The notes under the pieces: model-generated | Told to the model about the DNA's origin: nothing | The model's database searches: none | What the model saw: the letters and a program-made list of their open reading frames with translations, nothing else | Assembly: GCF_000332155.1 (NCBI RefSeq) | Contig: NZ_KB235906.1 | Span: forward strand, 83,612 to 139,563 | Origin: Kamptonema formosum PCC 6407 | GTDB lineage: Bacteria > Cyanobacteriota > Cyanobacteriia > Cyanobacteriales > Microcoleaceae | Direction of reading: 5' to 3' | Length of the DNA: 55,952 nucleotides | Shown: piece after piece, positions 19,601 through 29,000 of the stretch | Layout of the letters: each line of letters starts with the position of its first letter | Position numbering within the stretch: the first letter of the stretch is position 1 | Position numbers and translations under genes: made by a program

Positions 19601-20130
19601 GAGTAGGGATACTGCCTATGAACTGGCCAAAATTCTTGGAACGACTGCCAGAAATTACGCCATTCTTTGAAAATTTCCAAACAATTGTTACACCATCTCA
19701 AGATAGACCAGTCTTACTTTCCCAACTAAAAGCTAGTCTGGCTAATGACCGCCGAACAATCTTGATGGATCATGTTCGTTCTGCCATTAGAAATGTAATC
19801 GGATTGAATGCCAGTACGAGGATTGAGCCGCGACAGTCTTTGTTCGACTTGGGACTTGACTCCCTAATGGCGGTGGAATTGAGAAACTATCTTGAAAAAA
19901 GTGTCGAACATTCCTTGCGCTCAACTTTACTCTTTGACTATCCAACCTTAGAAGCATTGGTGAATTATCTGCTGCAAGAGGTTCTAGTTCTAGAGGATAT
20001 GAGTATCCAGCCACCAGAAGAAGAGCAAACGACATCCACCCAAGTATTTGAAGAACTTCCAGAAGAGGAAGTGGACATCTTACTTGCTAGCAAGTACGAA
20101 GAACTCAATAAACTACTAGGTAATATTTAA
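13690..20130 (+). CDS. anaE: Modular type I polyketide synthase, KS-AT-DH-ER-KR-ACP
   Basis: 2146 residues in one fully reducing module. KS is about 22-440 (Cys194 in DTACSS, His329, His367). AT is about 545-865 (Ser641 in GHSVGEY; HAFH at 743-746, the malonyl-CoA signature). DH is about 915-1195 (HRAFGQAIMP with His949, Asp1115). A structural half of KR follows (about 1230-1410), then ER (about 1430-1740, NADPH loop NAAGGVGLAALQLAK), KR (about 1755-1935; GGLGALG, Ser1888, Tyr1901, LDD motif) and ACP (Ser2058 in GLDSL). It takes the pyrroline thioester from AnaD and adds the first malonyl-derived unit. The stop is one base before the anaF start, indicating translational coupling. Confidence 0.95.
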   Translation: MNKITHPNHDSDILENRQKEPIAIVGMGCRFPGNADTPEAFWELLRNGVNAVTDIPSSRWDLERYYDPNPAPGKFYVRSAAFLDTDEIEQFDAEFFRMASREAASLDPQQRLLLEVSWEALENAGIAPTSLAGSQTGVFVGIHWDDYSAERFYMVNPSEINAYPTLSNLRSLSAGRIAYVLDLHGPTMQIDTACSSALVSVHLACQSLHDGECNLAIAGGVSLLLSPKLTVGFCQMKVLAKDGRCKTFSDSVDGFVQGEGCGVVILKRLSDAIRDRDPILATIRGTVINHDGYSLTLTTPASAAQEAMLRQAVENAHIEPKQVQFVETHGTGTPLGDPIEVIALAKVLGKDRQDPLVIGSMKTNMGHLGAAAGVASLMKVVLSLQHNQIPPNLHFDKPNPRIPWQKLPVTVATELMPWPEHEPKLAGLSAFGMSGTNAHVIVEAAPTLPQVESSTEVIEPLYHLLTLSGKNEKALTDLVHRYLTFLDKTEDSIANICYTAAAGRTHFANRLAIFANSKANISQQLDAFIKGKQITGTIQGDAYQATPKIAFLFTGQGSQYVDMGRELYETQPTFRQALQRCDEILRSYLDRPLLSILYPDRPENIIDLTVYTQPAIFAFEYALAELWKSWGILPDVVMGHSVGEYVAACVAGVFSLEDGLKLIATRGQLIQQLPQEAHGKMVSVMATEALIELAIAPYSSQVSIAAINGPQSIVISGDSKAIDAIVAELKTKQIKTHELTVSHAFHSPLIEPVLKPFAQVAGEVIYSVPKLPLISNITGERVTDDVATSDYWTRHIRQPVRFADGMNTLQKMGIECFVEIGSKPILLGMGASCLVDEEKRLTWLPSIRPDTQSSTLVESLAQLYVRGVNINWKEFFQDQHRRKVVLPTYPFQKERCWIDVRQERIARKSSEICGHPLLQERIYSSVLKQGEVQFEAYLSTDDLPYLAEHRAFGQAIMPASAYFEMVLAAGNQLFGQRAIAFEDVVIEKALKLEEPQTVQLILTATAEGYSWQIFSLDLINEDPTWTRYAAGKINVGKERANLEPNTNLTALQANLQEHKDIKTFYQQVADRGMVYEGSFQSLRRLWRSEGEALGQVQLAKNLVNHPYHWHPALLDGCFQVILAAMPADFAETYLPVGYPHFTFWQHPSKEIFSYVKLHGQPGQETLKADLQLIGKDGQVYAEAIGLQLKKARLKALQQKQPWKDWLVQVAWKEVKKTAGTASTTNKGDWLILADRTGVAETLADLLKGSGQRSHLVYAKTTDGSSKPEQYAINWTDPADWQKLLASKSYQGVVYLWSLDRNDSCDSSCEQVLHLVQSLTSAKTSPRLWLVTQGAQSALKDDAVAFWQTPIWGLGKTISLEHPEFSTTCLDLPSDRHSPETVKSLLQELLAPDREDQIAYRNGTRYVARLEPFHPIQAPSIAPVALKLTSYGTLDNLTLVPLTAPTLAPDEVELKVRASGLNFRDVLRALGMMREFEESLGIAATASDILFGFECAGTIERVGKQVSDFKVGDAVIAYASGSLASTVKAKAKLVVLKPSELSFEEAATIPVTFLTAYYGLVKCAQIGPTDRVLIHNAAGGVGLAALQLAKLKGAEIFATASPPKWDFLKSLGVKHIYNSRNLDFAEQVMTATNGKGVNVILNSLTGKFIDRSFDVLTQGGRFVEIGKFGIWDEQKLEAIRPDAAYFPFDLGEMDGAEISSMFLELMTMFKEGKLKPLPSKVFPITEFVNAFRYMQQAKHIGKVVLSFQTPENARVRPDSSYLIAGGLGALGLKVAEWLVEQGAKHLVLTGRSSVKKAANEAIKKLEQAGAKVSVINADISDREDVKKILSECPNLRGIVHTAGVLDDGLLKEQTPTRFKKVMASKVQGAWNLHTLTQDLLLDFFVCFSSAASLLGNAGQSNYAAANAFLDGLAHYRRSQGLPSLSINWGPWGEVGMAATFASRLKAQGWGIIPTEQGLQALDYLVKNEDCDRVGILPMNWPKFLERLPEITPFFENFQTIVTPSQDRPVLLSQLKASLANDRRTILMDHVRSAIRNVIGLNASTRIEPRQSLFDLGLDSLMAVELRNYLEKSVEHSLRSTLLFDYPTLEALVNYLLQEVLVLEDMSIQPPEEEQTTSTQVFEELPEEEVDILLASKYEELNKLLGNI

Positions 20131-20131
20131 C

Positions 20132-23100
20132 ATGACACAAACTCCCGCCAAACCAACAACATTACAGTTGCTCAACGCCCTAGAGGAAGCACGTACCAAA
20201 CTAGAGGCAGTTCAGCAAGCAAAAGAAGAACCAATTGCCATCATTGGCATGAGTTGCCGTTTTCCTGGCGCAAAAGATACAGAGTCTTTTTGGCACCTGC
20301 TCTCAAATGGTGTGGATGCGATTAAGGAAGTGCCTTCCAACCGATGGAAGATTGATTCCTGTTACGATCCCAATCCAGATGCGCCAGGAAAGATGTCTAG
20401 CCGTTATGGTGGCTTTTTATCGGAAGTGGATAAGTTTGACGCTCACTTCTTTGGGATCTCGCCTCGGGAAGCAATGTCCCTTGACCCACAGCAGCGGCTA
20501 CTGCTAGAAGTAAGTTTTGAGGCCTTAGAAAATGGCGGTCAGTCATCAGAAAAGCTATTTGGTACTCCCACTGGCGTATTTATTGCCATTAGCACCTTTG
20601 ACTATGCTATGCGCCTGTCGGAAGCGCGATCGCAAATCGATGCTCACTTAGGCACAGGAACCCTTTTGAGCCCAGCAGCAGGACGCTTGTCTTATAGTTT
20701 GGGATTGAAAGGAGCAAGCATGGTAGTAGATACAGCTTGTTCTTCCTCCCTCGTGGCGGTACATCTGGCTGCAAACAGCTTGCGTAACAGAGAATCCGAC
20801 CTAGCTTTAGTCGGAGGTGTGAACTTGCTCTTGGCACCAAGCCTAAGCATCAATTTCACAAAAGCGCGGATGCTAGCTCCAGATGGTCGTTGTAAAACCT
20901 TTGATGCTAGTGCAAATGGGTATGTCCGCAGTGAAGGTTGTGGTGTTGTGGTTTTGAAGCGCCTTAGTCAAGCCATCCGCGATCGCGACAACATTTTAGC
21001 ATTAATTCGAGGTTCCGCCATCAATCAAGATGGAGCCAGTGGCGGTCTAACCGTACCTAGCGGGCCTTCTCAGGAAGCAGTAGTTCGTCAAGCACTGAAA
21101 AATGCAGGTGTTAAACCGAAGGAAGTTAGCTATATTGAGGCACATGGCACGGGCACTTCCTTGGGAGATCCAATTGAAGCAAACGCCTTGGGTAGCATCT
21201 TTAGCGAGAGGGAAGAACCCTTGTTCGTAGGCTCCGTTAAAACCAATATCGGACACCCAGAAGCAGCGGCTGGTATAGCAGGTTTGATCAAAGTTGTTCT
21301 CTCCTTGCAACATAAAGAGATTCCCCCTCACCTCCACTTTCAGAAACCTAACCCTTACATTCCTTGGGATCAACTACCGCTGGAAGTACCCAGCCAATTA
21401 ACACCCTGGTCAACAGTCAATAAACAACGAATTGCTGGAATCAGCTCCTTTGGGTTTAGCGGCACCAACGCTCACGTCGTGCTATCAGAAGCACCGCCAG
21501 TAACAAAAAGCGAGGCAGAAACTGTCGAGCGCCCCCAACATCTGCTCACCCTCAGCGCCAAAACCAAACCTGCACTTGAACAGATGGTTCGCAACTACTC
21601 AGAACACTTAGCCACTCATCCTAACTTAGAGTGGGCGGATGTCTGTTACACAACTAATACTCGGCGGACTCATTTCCACGAACGTTTAGCTGTGGTTGCC
21701 GACTCAGTTTCTCAGGCACGGGAAAAATTATTAGCTAATTTAGGAGGAGCGGAAAGCACTCATTTGTACGGAGGTAGCAAGAGCGAAAGCCAACCTCAAA
21801 TTGCCTTTCTATTCACAGGTCAAGGTTCCCAGTATCTAGGGATGGGACGGAAGCTATACGAAACACAACCAACATTTCGGAAATCCCTAGAACGCTGTCA
21901 GGAAATTTTAAATACCATCGGCATAAGCGAGCGATCGCTACTCTCAATCCTCTACCAAAATGATGACAATTCCCTTTTAGAGCAAACTGCTTATACCCAA
22001 CCAGCTTTGTTTGCCATAGAGTACGCTCTAGCCGAATTATGGAAATCGTGGGGCCTTGAACCAAGCGCAGTCATGGGTCATAGCGTTGGGGAATACGTAG
22101 CAGCTTGCGTAGCAGGGATATTCTCGTTGGAAGACGGCTTGAAAATGATTTCAGCCAGAGGAAGTTTAATGCAAAAACTGCCATCCAACGGCGAAATGGT
22201 ATCGCTATTAGCTTCCGTTGAACAAGTAGTAGAAGCACTGCAAGGACTTGACTCAGTAAGCATCGCAGCCATCAACGGGCCCAATAGCGTAGTTATTTCT
22301 GGTGCAGGGGAAGCAGTACGTCGGGTAGTGCAGGAATTAGAAAGCAAGGGCATAAAAACTAAGCGCTTAAAAGTTTCCCATGCCTTCCATTCAGCTTTAA
22401 TGAAGCCAATGCTGGCTGAATTTCGGAAGGTAGTGCAAGAGGTGACTTTCCACCAACCCAGACTCAACTTTATCTCCAATGTCACAGGTGCTTTTGAGAG
22501 TCAGTTACCTACTAACCCTGAATATTGGGTAGATCATGTAATCAAACCAGTGAAATTTGCCGCATCTATGGAGACATTACATAGAGAAGGAGTGGAGATA
22601 TTTGTGGAGCTGGGACCACAGCCAATTTTGCTGGGAATGGGACGTAATTGTTTACCCTCTGGCTATGGAACATGGCTACCGACACTACAGCTAGAGCAAA
22701 GCGATTGGCAAGGACTGCTTCAGGCTGTGGGTCAATTGTATGTACGAGGCGTGGCAATTGATTGGGAGGGTTTCCATCGCGACTCGGCTCACCGCCAAGT
22801 TTCTGTACCAACTTATCCTTGGCAGCAAGAGCGCTACTGGATTGATGTTGCACAAAGACAACTTCAGAATGAATTTGGGATGCAGAGCGATCGCCATCCT
22901 TTGCTAGGTCAGCGAATTCGGAGTGCAGCTATAAAAAATCAACAAATAGTTTTTGAAAGTCAAGTCAGCTCCAATTTTCCTGCATATTTAGCGGATCATG
23001 CTCTTTACGAGAAATTCATTTTCCCCACCGCAGCTTATGTGGAAATAGCGTTAGCAGCAGGAGCGAAAATCTTCGGAGGGGGAGCGGGAGAGAGTTATCC

Positions 23101-25729
23101 ACAATTAGTAGTTGAAGAATTTCTGATCCAACAATCGCTAGTTTTAGATGCTGAAGAAACAGTCTCAGTTCAATTAGTTTTAACACCCAATGAATTAGGG
23201 TATGAATTTGAGATTTTCGGTCGCAAAAACTCAGATAATGTTGATGAGAATGAAACATGGACTCGCCACGCTCAAGGTGATCTTTTGAGTGGAAAAACTC
23301 TATCGGCAAAAACTCCTTTAGATTTGGCCGCCTTGAAGCAAAAAGTTAATCAAGAGATTGAAATTAAGGGCTATTACCAAAAATTCAGCGATTTGGGAGT
23401 AGAGTACGGACCGAACTTCCAAGTAATTGAGAAGTTGTGGTGTTCTCAGGGTGAGTCACCAGAAGTGCTTGGTAAGATTAAATTGCCGCAGATGGTAGAG
23501 AGCGATGCAAAGGATATTTTACATCCGCTGCTGTTAGATGGTTGCTTACAGCTTTTGGCGGCTGCTCTTGAAGATGGTGTTGAGAGCGATCGCAAGACTT
23601 ACTTTTTAGTTGGTTTAGAGCGTCTAAATTTCTTGAGCCGGCCTAGCACAAGCATTTGGTGTCACGTTCATCAATCATCAAATCAGGGCAGCTCTGGTTT
23701 GCTGACTGCTTTCGATTTACATTTGGTTGATGAGAATGGAGTAGCAGTAGCTGACTTGATTAACTTACAGGTACGCCGTGCCAATCAAACTGCTTTGCTA
23801 GCCAATCAAACAGATGATTGGTTGTACAGAATTGGTTGGGAAGTAAAGCCGCTGGCGATAACGGATGACAAAAAATCTAAAGCAGGTAGCTGGCTGATTT
23901 TTAGCGATGGAGGTGAGGTCAGCAATTCCTTAGCTGAGCTGCTTAACAAGCAGGGCGATCGCTGTATTTTCGTTTCCCCAGGCTCGTCATTTTCATTATT
24001 AGAAGGCGATCGCTATCAAATCAACCCTGCTGAACGGCAAGACTTCCAGCAGCTAATTTCCGCAATAGTCAAAAAAGAGCAATCAGTCTGTCGAGGCATT
24101 GTTTATTTGTGGGGGAGCGATCGAAACCTAGAAATTTCAGACGTTCCAACAACAGCACTGGATTTATGCACTGGTGCGTTGTATTTGGTTCAAGCATTAT
24201 CTGAAATTCCTCATCATCATTGGGGGAAAAAGATGCCTCGCTTATGCTTAGTTACACATAACGGGCAACCAGTAACAAAAGCCCCCTTACAAGTAGAGCA
24301 ATCGCCATTAGTGGGTTTAGCTCGCGCGATCGTTCTAGAACATCCCGAACTAGAAACAGTCTGCGTAGACCTGAATTCTCGGCAAGCCAAAGAAATCGAA
24401 ATGTTGGTCGCAGAACTTCTCTTCCCAGAGCAAGAAGAGCAAGTAGCTTTTCGGAATGAAGAGCGTTATGTCGCGCGATTGAAACGTGCCGATGCTAAAG
24501 CGATCGCTCATTCACCAAATATTAATTCATCAGGCAGTTATTTAATAACTGGTGGCCTCGGAGCATTAGGACTGCAAGTAGCAAATTACCTTGTCGAACA
24601 AGGCGCACGCCACCTGTTGCTAGTGGGAAGACAAGGAGCAGCATCACCAGAAGCACAAGCAGCAGTCAAGCAATTGGAAGACAAAGGAGCCTCGGTAAAA
24701 ATCGTCAAAACCGATATTTCCCAACCCGATAGCGTAGCTACACTAATTGCTGAAACCGACATTCCTTTGCGAGGAGTAGTTCATACCGCAGGTGTTTTAG
24801 ATGATGGAATGCTCCGCAATCAAACCCATAAACGCTTCTCAAAAGTAATGGCTCCCAAAGTTAAAGGTACTTGGAACTTGCACCAATTGACCAAAGAAAT
24901 GCCATTAGATTTCTTTGTCTGCTTCTCCTCTATGACCTCAGTTTTAGGAGCGCTAGGTCAAGGAAATTATGCTGCGGCCAACACCTTTATAGATGCACTT
25001 TGTCATCACCGACAAGCATTAGGATTGCCTGCTACCAGCATTAACTGGGGACCTTGGGCGAGCTCTGGGATGGCCACGCGACTAGATGCAAATCTTCAAA
25101 ATCGTTGGGAGGCAATTGGCTTTGGAATGATTCCGCCTAATCAAGGAATGTATTTATTTGGGAATTTGTTAAAGGGCCAGATATCTCAAGTTGGTGTAAT
25201 GCCAATAAACTGGTCAAAATATCCAGTTGACAGCACTTTCTTAACTGAATTCCGAAAAACTACTGACAAAAAGAAAGAGGAAGAAAAAACTTCAGTTAGT
25301 TTATTGGAAACAATCAAGGCGGCCGAAAAAGATCGACATTACCCACTTTTACTAGCCCACGTCCAATCTCAAGTGTCTAAAGTTTTGGGCTACCAGAAAG
25401 AGCGGGCATTCTCAGTTACTGAAGGATTTTTCGATTTGGGAATGAGTTCTTTGACATCAGTGGAGTTGAGAAATAATTTGCAAAATAGCTTAGGCTGTCG
25501 TTTGCCCGCTACGCTGACTTTTGACTATCCCACTGTTAAAAAGTTAGTGGATTATTTGATGGTCGAGTTTCTAGAAGAGACTGAAGAAGACGACGATTTA
25601 GTTGTCTCCGAACAGTCCTTACAAACGGATAACAAAGCGATCGCATTTCAGCCGCTAGACGAAAACGATGATGCCGAAGCAATTGCCAAACAATTTGCAG
25701 AACAATTAGGCATACAATGGGTTAGCTAG
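20132..25729 (+). CDS. anaF: Modular type I polyketide synthase, KS-AT-DH-KR-ACP
   Basis: 1865 residues. After a short N-terminal docking helix comes KS (about 33-455; Cys203 in DTACSS), AT (about 560-880; Ser651, HAFH from 750, malonyl type), DH (about 925-1200; His956 and Asp1136), a structural KR half, KR (about 1470-1650; GGLGALG, Tyr1613, LDD motif) and ACP (Ser1773). There is no ER, so a reduced but unsaturated or hydroxyl-bearing unit is expected. Two oddities: the DH motif HxxxGxxxxP reads HALYEKFIFP, with Glu for the Gly, and the ACP motif is GMSSL rather than GxDSL. The AT region is nearly identical in DNA to that of anaG. It adds the second extender. Confidence 0.95.
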   Translation: MTQTPAKPTTLQLLNALEEARTKLEAVQQAKEEPIAIIGMSCRFPGAKDTESFWHLLSNGVDAIKEVPSNRWKIDSCYDPNPDAPGKMSSRYGGFLSEVDKFDAHFFGISPREAMSLDPQQRLLLEVSFEALENGGQSSEKLFGTPTGVFIAISTFDYAMRLSEARSQIDAHLGTGTLLSPAAGRLSYSLGLKGASMVVDTACSSSLVAVHLAANSLRNRESDLALVGGVNLLLAPSLSINFTKARMLAPDGRCKTFDASANGYVRSEGCGVVVLKRLSQAIRDRDNILALIRGSAINQDGASGGLTVPSGPSQEAVVRQALKNAGVKPKEVSYIEAHGTGTSLGDPIEANALGSIFSEREEPLFVGSVKTNIGHPEAAAGIAGLIKVVLSLQHKEIPPHLHFQKPNPYIPWDQLPLEVPSQLTPWSTVNKQRIAGISSFGFSGTNAHVVLSEAPPVTKSEAETVERPQHLLTLSAKTKPALEQMVRNYSEHLATHPNLEWADVCYTTNTRRTHFHERLAVVADSVSQAREKLLANLGGAESTHLYGGSKSESQPQIAFLFTGQGSQYLGMGRKLYETQPTFRKSLERCQEILNTIGISERSLLSILYQNDDNSLLEQTAYTQPALFAIEYALAELWKSWGLEPSAVMGHSVGEYVAACVAGIFSLEDGLKMISARGSLMQKLPSNGEMVSLLASVEQVVEALQGLDSVSIAAINGPNSVVISGAGEAVRRVVQELESKGIKTKRLKVSHAFHSALMKPMLAEFRKVVQEVTFHQPRLNFISNVTGAFESQLPTNPEYWVDHVIKPVKFAASMETLHREGVEIFVELGPQPILLGMGRNCLPSGYGTWLPTLQLEQSDWQGLLQAVGQLYVRGVAIDWEGFHRDSAHRQVSVPTYPWQQERYWIDVAQRQLQNEFGMQSDRHPLLGQRIRSAAIKNQQIVFESQVSSNFPAYLADHALYEKFIFPTAAYVEIALAAGAKIFGGGAGESYPQLVVEEFLIQQSLVLDAEETVSVQLVLTPNELGYEFEIFGRKNSDNVDENETWTRHAQGDLLSGKTLSAKTPLDLAALKQKVNQEIEIKGYYQKFSDLGVEYGPNFQVIEKLWCSQGESPEVLGKIKLPQMVESDAKDILHPLLLDGCLQLLAAALEDGVESDRKTYFLVGLERLNFLSRPSTSIWCHVHQSSNQGSSGLLTAFDLHLVDENGVAVADLINLQVRRANQTALLANQTDDWLYRIGWEVKPLAITDDKKSKAGSWLIFSDGGEVSNSLAELLNKQGDRCIFVSPGSSFSLLEGDRYQINPAERQDFQQLISAIVKKEQSVCRGIVYLWGSDRNLEISDVPTTALDLCTGALYLVQALSEIPHHHWGKKMPRLCLVTHNGQPVTKAPLQVEQSPLVGLARAIVLEHPELETVCVDLNSRQAKEIEMLVAELLFPEQEEQVAFRNEERYVARLKRADAKAIAHSPNINSSGSYLITGGLGALGLQVANYLVEQGARHLLLVGRQGAASPEAQAAVKQLEDKGASVKIVKTDISQPDSVATLIAETDIPLRGVVHTAGVLDDGMLRNQTHKRFSKVMAPKVKGTWNLHQLTKEMPLDFFVCFSSMTSVLGALGQGNYAAANTFIDALCHHRQALGLPATSINWGPWASSGMATRLDANLQNRWEAIGFGMIPPNQGMYLFGNLLKGQISQVGVMPINWSKYPVDSTFLTEFRKTTDKKKEEEKTSVSLLETIKAAEKDRHYPLLLAHVQSQVSKVLGYQKERAFSVTEGFFDLGMSSLTSVELRNNLQNSLGCRLPATLTFDYPTVKKLVDYLMVEFLEETEEDDDLVVSEQSLQTDNKAIAFQPLDENDDAEAIAKQFAEQLGIQWVS

Positions 25730-26004
25730 ACGAATGAAAAACTCCTTGGGTTTGTAGTGAGATTGTAAGCTCCCAAAAAATTGGTTAGCCAAAACTGAAA
25801 ATCTGGTTATTGCTAATTGATTAGTCTGACATCGCACTCGCAACCCAAGAGAGTAATTAGGGCTTACCCAAAGAAACTGGGTTGATTTTAAAAATGGTCA
25901 TTTGAAAGCAAAAGCCACTAATAAACCCGGTTTATAACTCCTCCTAATTAAGATTTGTTTCAATTGATAAAAGCAGAAAAATAGGTAAAGAAGAGGTTAA
26001 TTAA
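25730..26004. other. Spacer between anaF and anaG
   Basis: A 275-bp gap, unusually long inside this series. A weak hairpin (ACCCA ... TGGGT then TGATTTT, about 25866-25890) could attenuate transcription. The ribosome site AGAGG lies 11 bases before the anaG ATG. No gene is seen in it. Confidence 0.4.
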
Positions 26005-29000
26005 ATGAGTGAAAATAACGAACAACGCTACATTCAATTAATGAAAGTAGCCTCACAAAAAATAGCCGATTTACAAGCCGAAGTTGAGCGATTAAAGCAG
26101 AAAGAACGCGAGCCTATCGCCATTGTTGGTATGGGTTGTCGCTTGGCAGAAGCTGATAATCCTGAAGCATTTTGGGACTTACTTTTAAATGGTGTAGATG
26201 CCATTCGAGAAGCCCCAAAGGGCCATCATTCATATCTAGATCCATACTACGATCCAGATCCCGATGTGCCGGGCAAGGTTTATATTCGGCGTGCAGGGTT
26301 TCTCAACCAATCTCCCGCAGATTTTGATGCTAGTTTCTTCGGGATTTCCCCCAGAGAAGCAGCGAGTTTAGATCCTCAGCATCGACTGGTGATGGAAGTA
26401 GCTTGGGAAGCCTTAGAAGGCGCTGGACTTGTACCCGAAAAATTGGCAGGCAGCCAGACAGGTGTTTTTATCGGGATATGTGCCAATGACTACGTTTGGC
26501 AACTTGTGAAACAAGACCCTGTAGAAACAGATGTTTACATAGGATCGGGGAATGCCTATAGCCCAGTGGCAGGCCGCCTTTCTTACTTCTTCGATTTTAA
26601 CGGCCCTTGTCTAGCTGTTGATACTGGCTGTGCTTCCTCATTAGCGGCAATTCACTTGGCTGTTGTCAATTTGCGTAGGGGAGATTGCAATCTAGCCTTA
26701 GCTGGAGGCGTGCAGCGATATATCTCGCCAGAATATTGGCTCAACCTTTGCAAATCCCGGATGTTGTCTCCAGATGGGCGTTGCAAAACTTTTGCGGCGG
26801 GAGCAGATGGTTACGCTCGCGGCGAAGGTTGCGGCATAGTCGTTCTCAAGCGTCTTTCAGATGCAGTAGCTGATGGCGACAATATTTTGGCCTTAATTAG
26901 AGGCACGGCTCACGGGCAAGATGGACGAACCAGCGGGCTCACTGTACCCAGCGGTTCTTCTCAGCAAGGTGTGATTAAGAGAGCGATCGCGAATGCAGGT
27001 ATCCAGCCCAAAGATGTCAATTATATTGAGGCTCATGGTACAGGTACTTCTCTGGGAGACCCAATTGAAGCAAATGCTTTGATAAATGTGTTTCGCCAAC
27101 GAGAAGAACCTTTAATCTTAGGTTCGGCAAAAACTAATATCGGACACTTGGAAGGAGCTGCTGGCGTAGCAGGTTTGATCAAAATCGTTCTCTCCTTACA
27201 AAATGAGCTGATTCCACAACACCTGCATTTCAAAGAGCCTAGCCCTTATATTTCTTGGGATAGGATGCCAATAAAAGTGGCAAGCGAACAGACACCCTGG
27301 CCAGCAACAGATAAAACTAGGTTTGCTGGAGTTAGTTCCTTTGGTTTTACGGGCATCAATGTCCATGCTGTCCTGTCAGAAGCACCACCAGTAGCAGCAA
27401 AAAGTGAGGCAGAAACTTGGAAGCGCCCCCTACACCTGCTCACCCTCAGTGCCAAAACCAAACCCGCACTCGAACAGATGGTTCGCAACTACTCAGAACA
27501 CCTAGCCACTCATTCCAACTTAGAGTGGGCGGATGTCTGTTACACAACTAATACTCGGCGGACTCATTTTCACGAACGTTTAGCTGTGGTTGCCGACTCA
27601 GTTTCTCAAGCACGGGAAAAATTATTAGCTAATTTAGCAGGAACAGAAAACAGTCATCTGTTTAAAGGTAGCAAGAGCGAAAGTCAACCTCAAATCGCTT
27701 TTCTATTCACAGGACAAGGTTCCCAGTATCTAGGAATGGGACGGGAATTATACGCCACACAACCAACTTTCCGTCAGGCATTAGACCGCTGTCAAGTAAT
27801 TTTAAATGCAATTGGGAAGCAGGAAGAATCGCTACTCTCCGTCCTGTACCAAAGCAATGACAGTTCGCTCCTAGAACAAACCGCTTATACCCAACCAGCT
27901 CTATTTGCCTTAGAGTACGCGCTAGCCGAATTGTGGAAATCTTGGGGTCTAGAGCCAACCGCAGTCATTGGTCATAGCGTAGGGGAATATGTAGCAGCTT
28001 GTGTAGCGGGGATTTTCTCCTTAGAAGACGGATTAAAAATGATTTCAGCCAGAGGAAGTTTAATGCAAAAACTGCCTAGTGGCGGAGAAATGGTATCGTT
28101 TTTAGCCGAGCCAGAACACGTATCGCAAGCAATGCGAGGAATAGAGTCAGTAAGCATTGCAGCCATCAACGGCCCAAATAGCGTGGTGATTTCCGGCACG
28201 GCAGAAGCAGTACGTCAGGTAGTGGAAAAGTTAGAAGCCAAAGGCATAAAAAACAAGCGGTTAAAAGTTTCTCATGCCTTCCATTCAGAATTAATGAAAC
28301 CAATGCTAGCGGAGTTTCGGCAAGTGGTGGAGGAAGTAACATTTCACTCACCGAAACTAAACTTTGTATCGAATGTAACGGGAAACTTTGAGCGAGTGTT
28401 GCCCACACAAGCAGAATATTGGGTAGACCACATCCTCAAACCAGTGAGATTTGGCTCTGGAATGGAGACATTACACAAAGAAGGAATAGAGATATTTGTG
28501 GAAATGGGGCCGCAGCCAATATTGTTAGGGATGGGTCGTCAGTGCTTGCCATCGGGCTATGGCACTTGGCTGCCGACGTTACAGTTAGAGCAAAGCGATT
28601 GGCAAGGGTTGCTTCAGACGTTGGGGCAATTGTATGTGCGAGGCGTGGGGCTTGATTGGGAGGGCTTCCATCGCGACTATGGCCACCGCCAAGTGGGTGT
28701 GCCAACTTATCCTTGGCAGCGCGATCGCTATTGGATTGATGTGACGCAAACGCAACCTCTGACGAGATCGGGAACCCAGACTATTGAAGAGTTTCAAGTG
28801 AAACCTGATAGTCACCAACCCTTGCCCAAACAAGGCGCTGAGCAAGATTGCCGCGATAAGCTGGTGTGGGAACCGCAACCTCTTTATGGCTTGCCTGCTA
28901 ATTATTTGGCTTCTCCTAGCGAACTAGCGAGAAACATAGGCAGTCAAGAATTGTTATCTGAGGCCGAGCGGAGTCGCGATCGCGATCGGGAAGAGCAGCT

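Noticed and set aside
25866-25890. Terminator between anaF and anaG
   Set aside because: The stem has only five pairs and a weak T-run; it is noted as a possible attenuator but not called.
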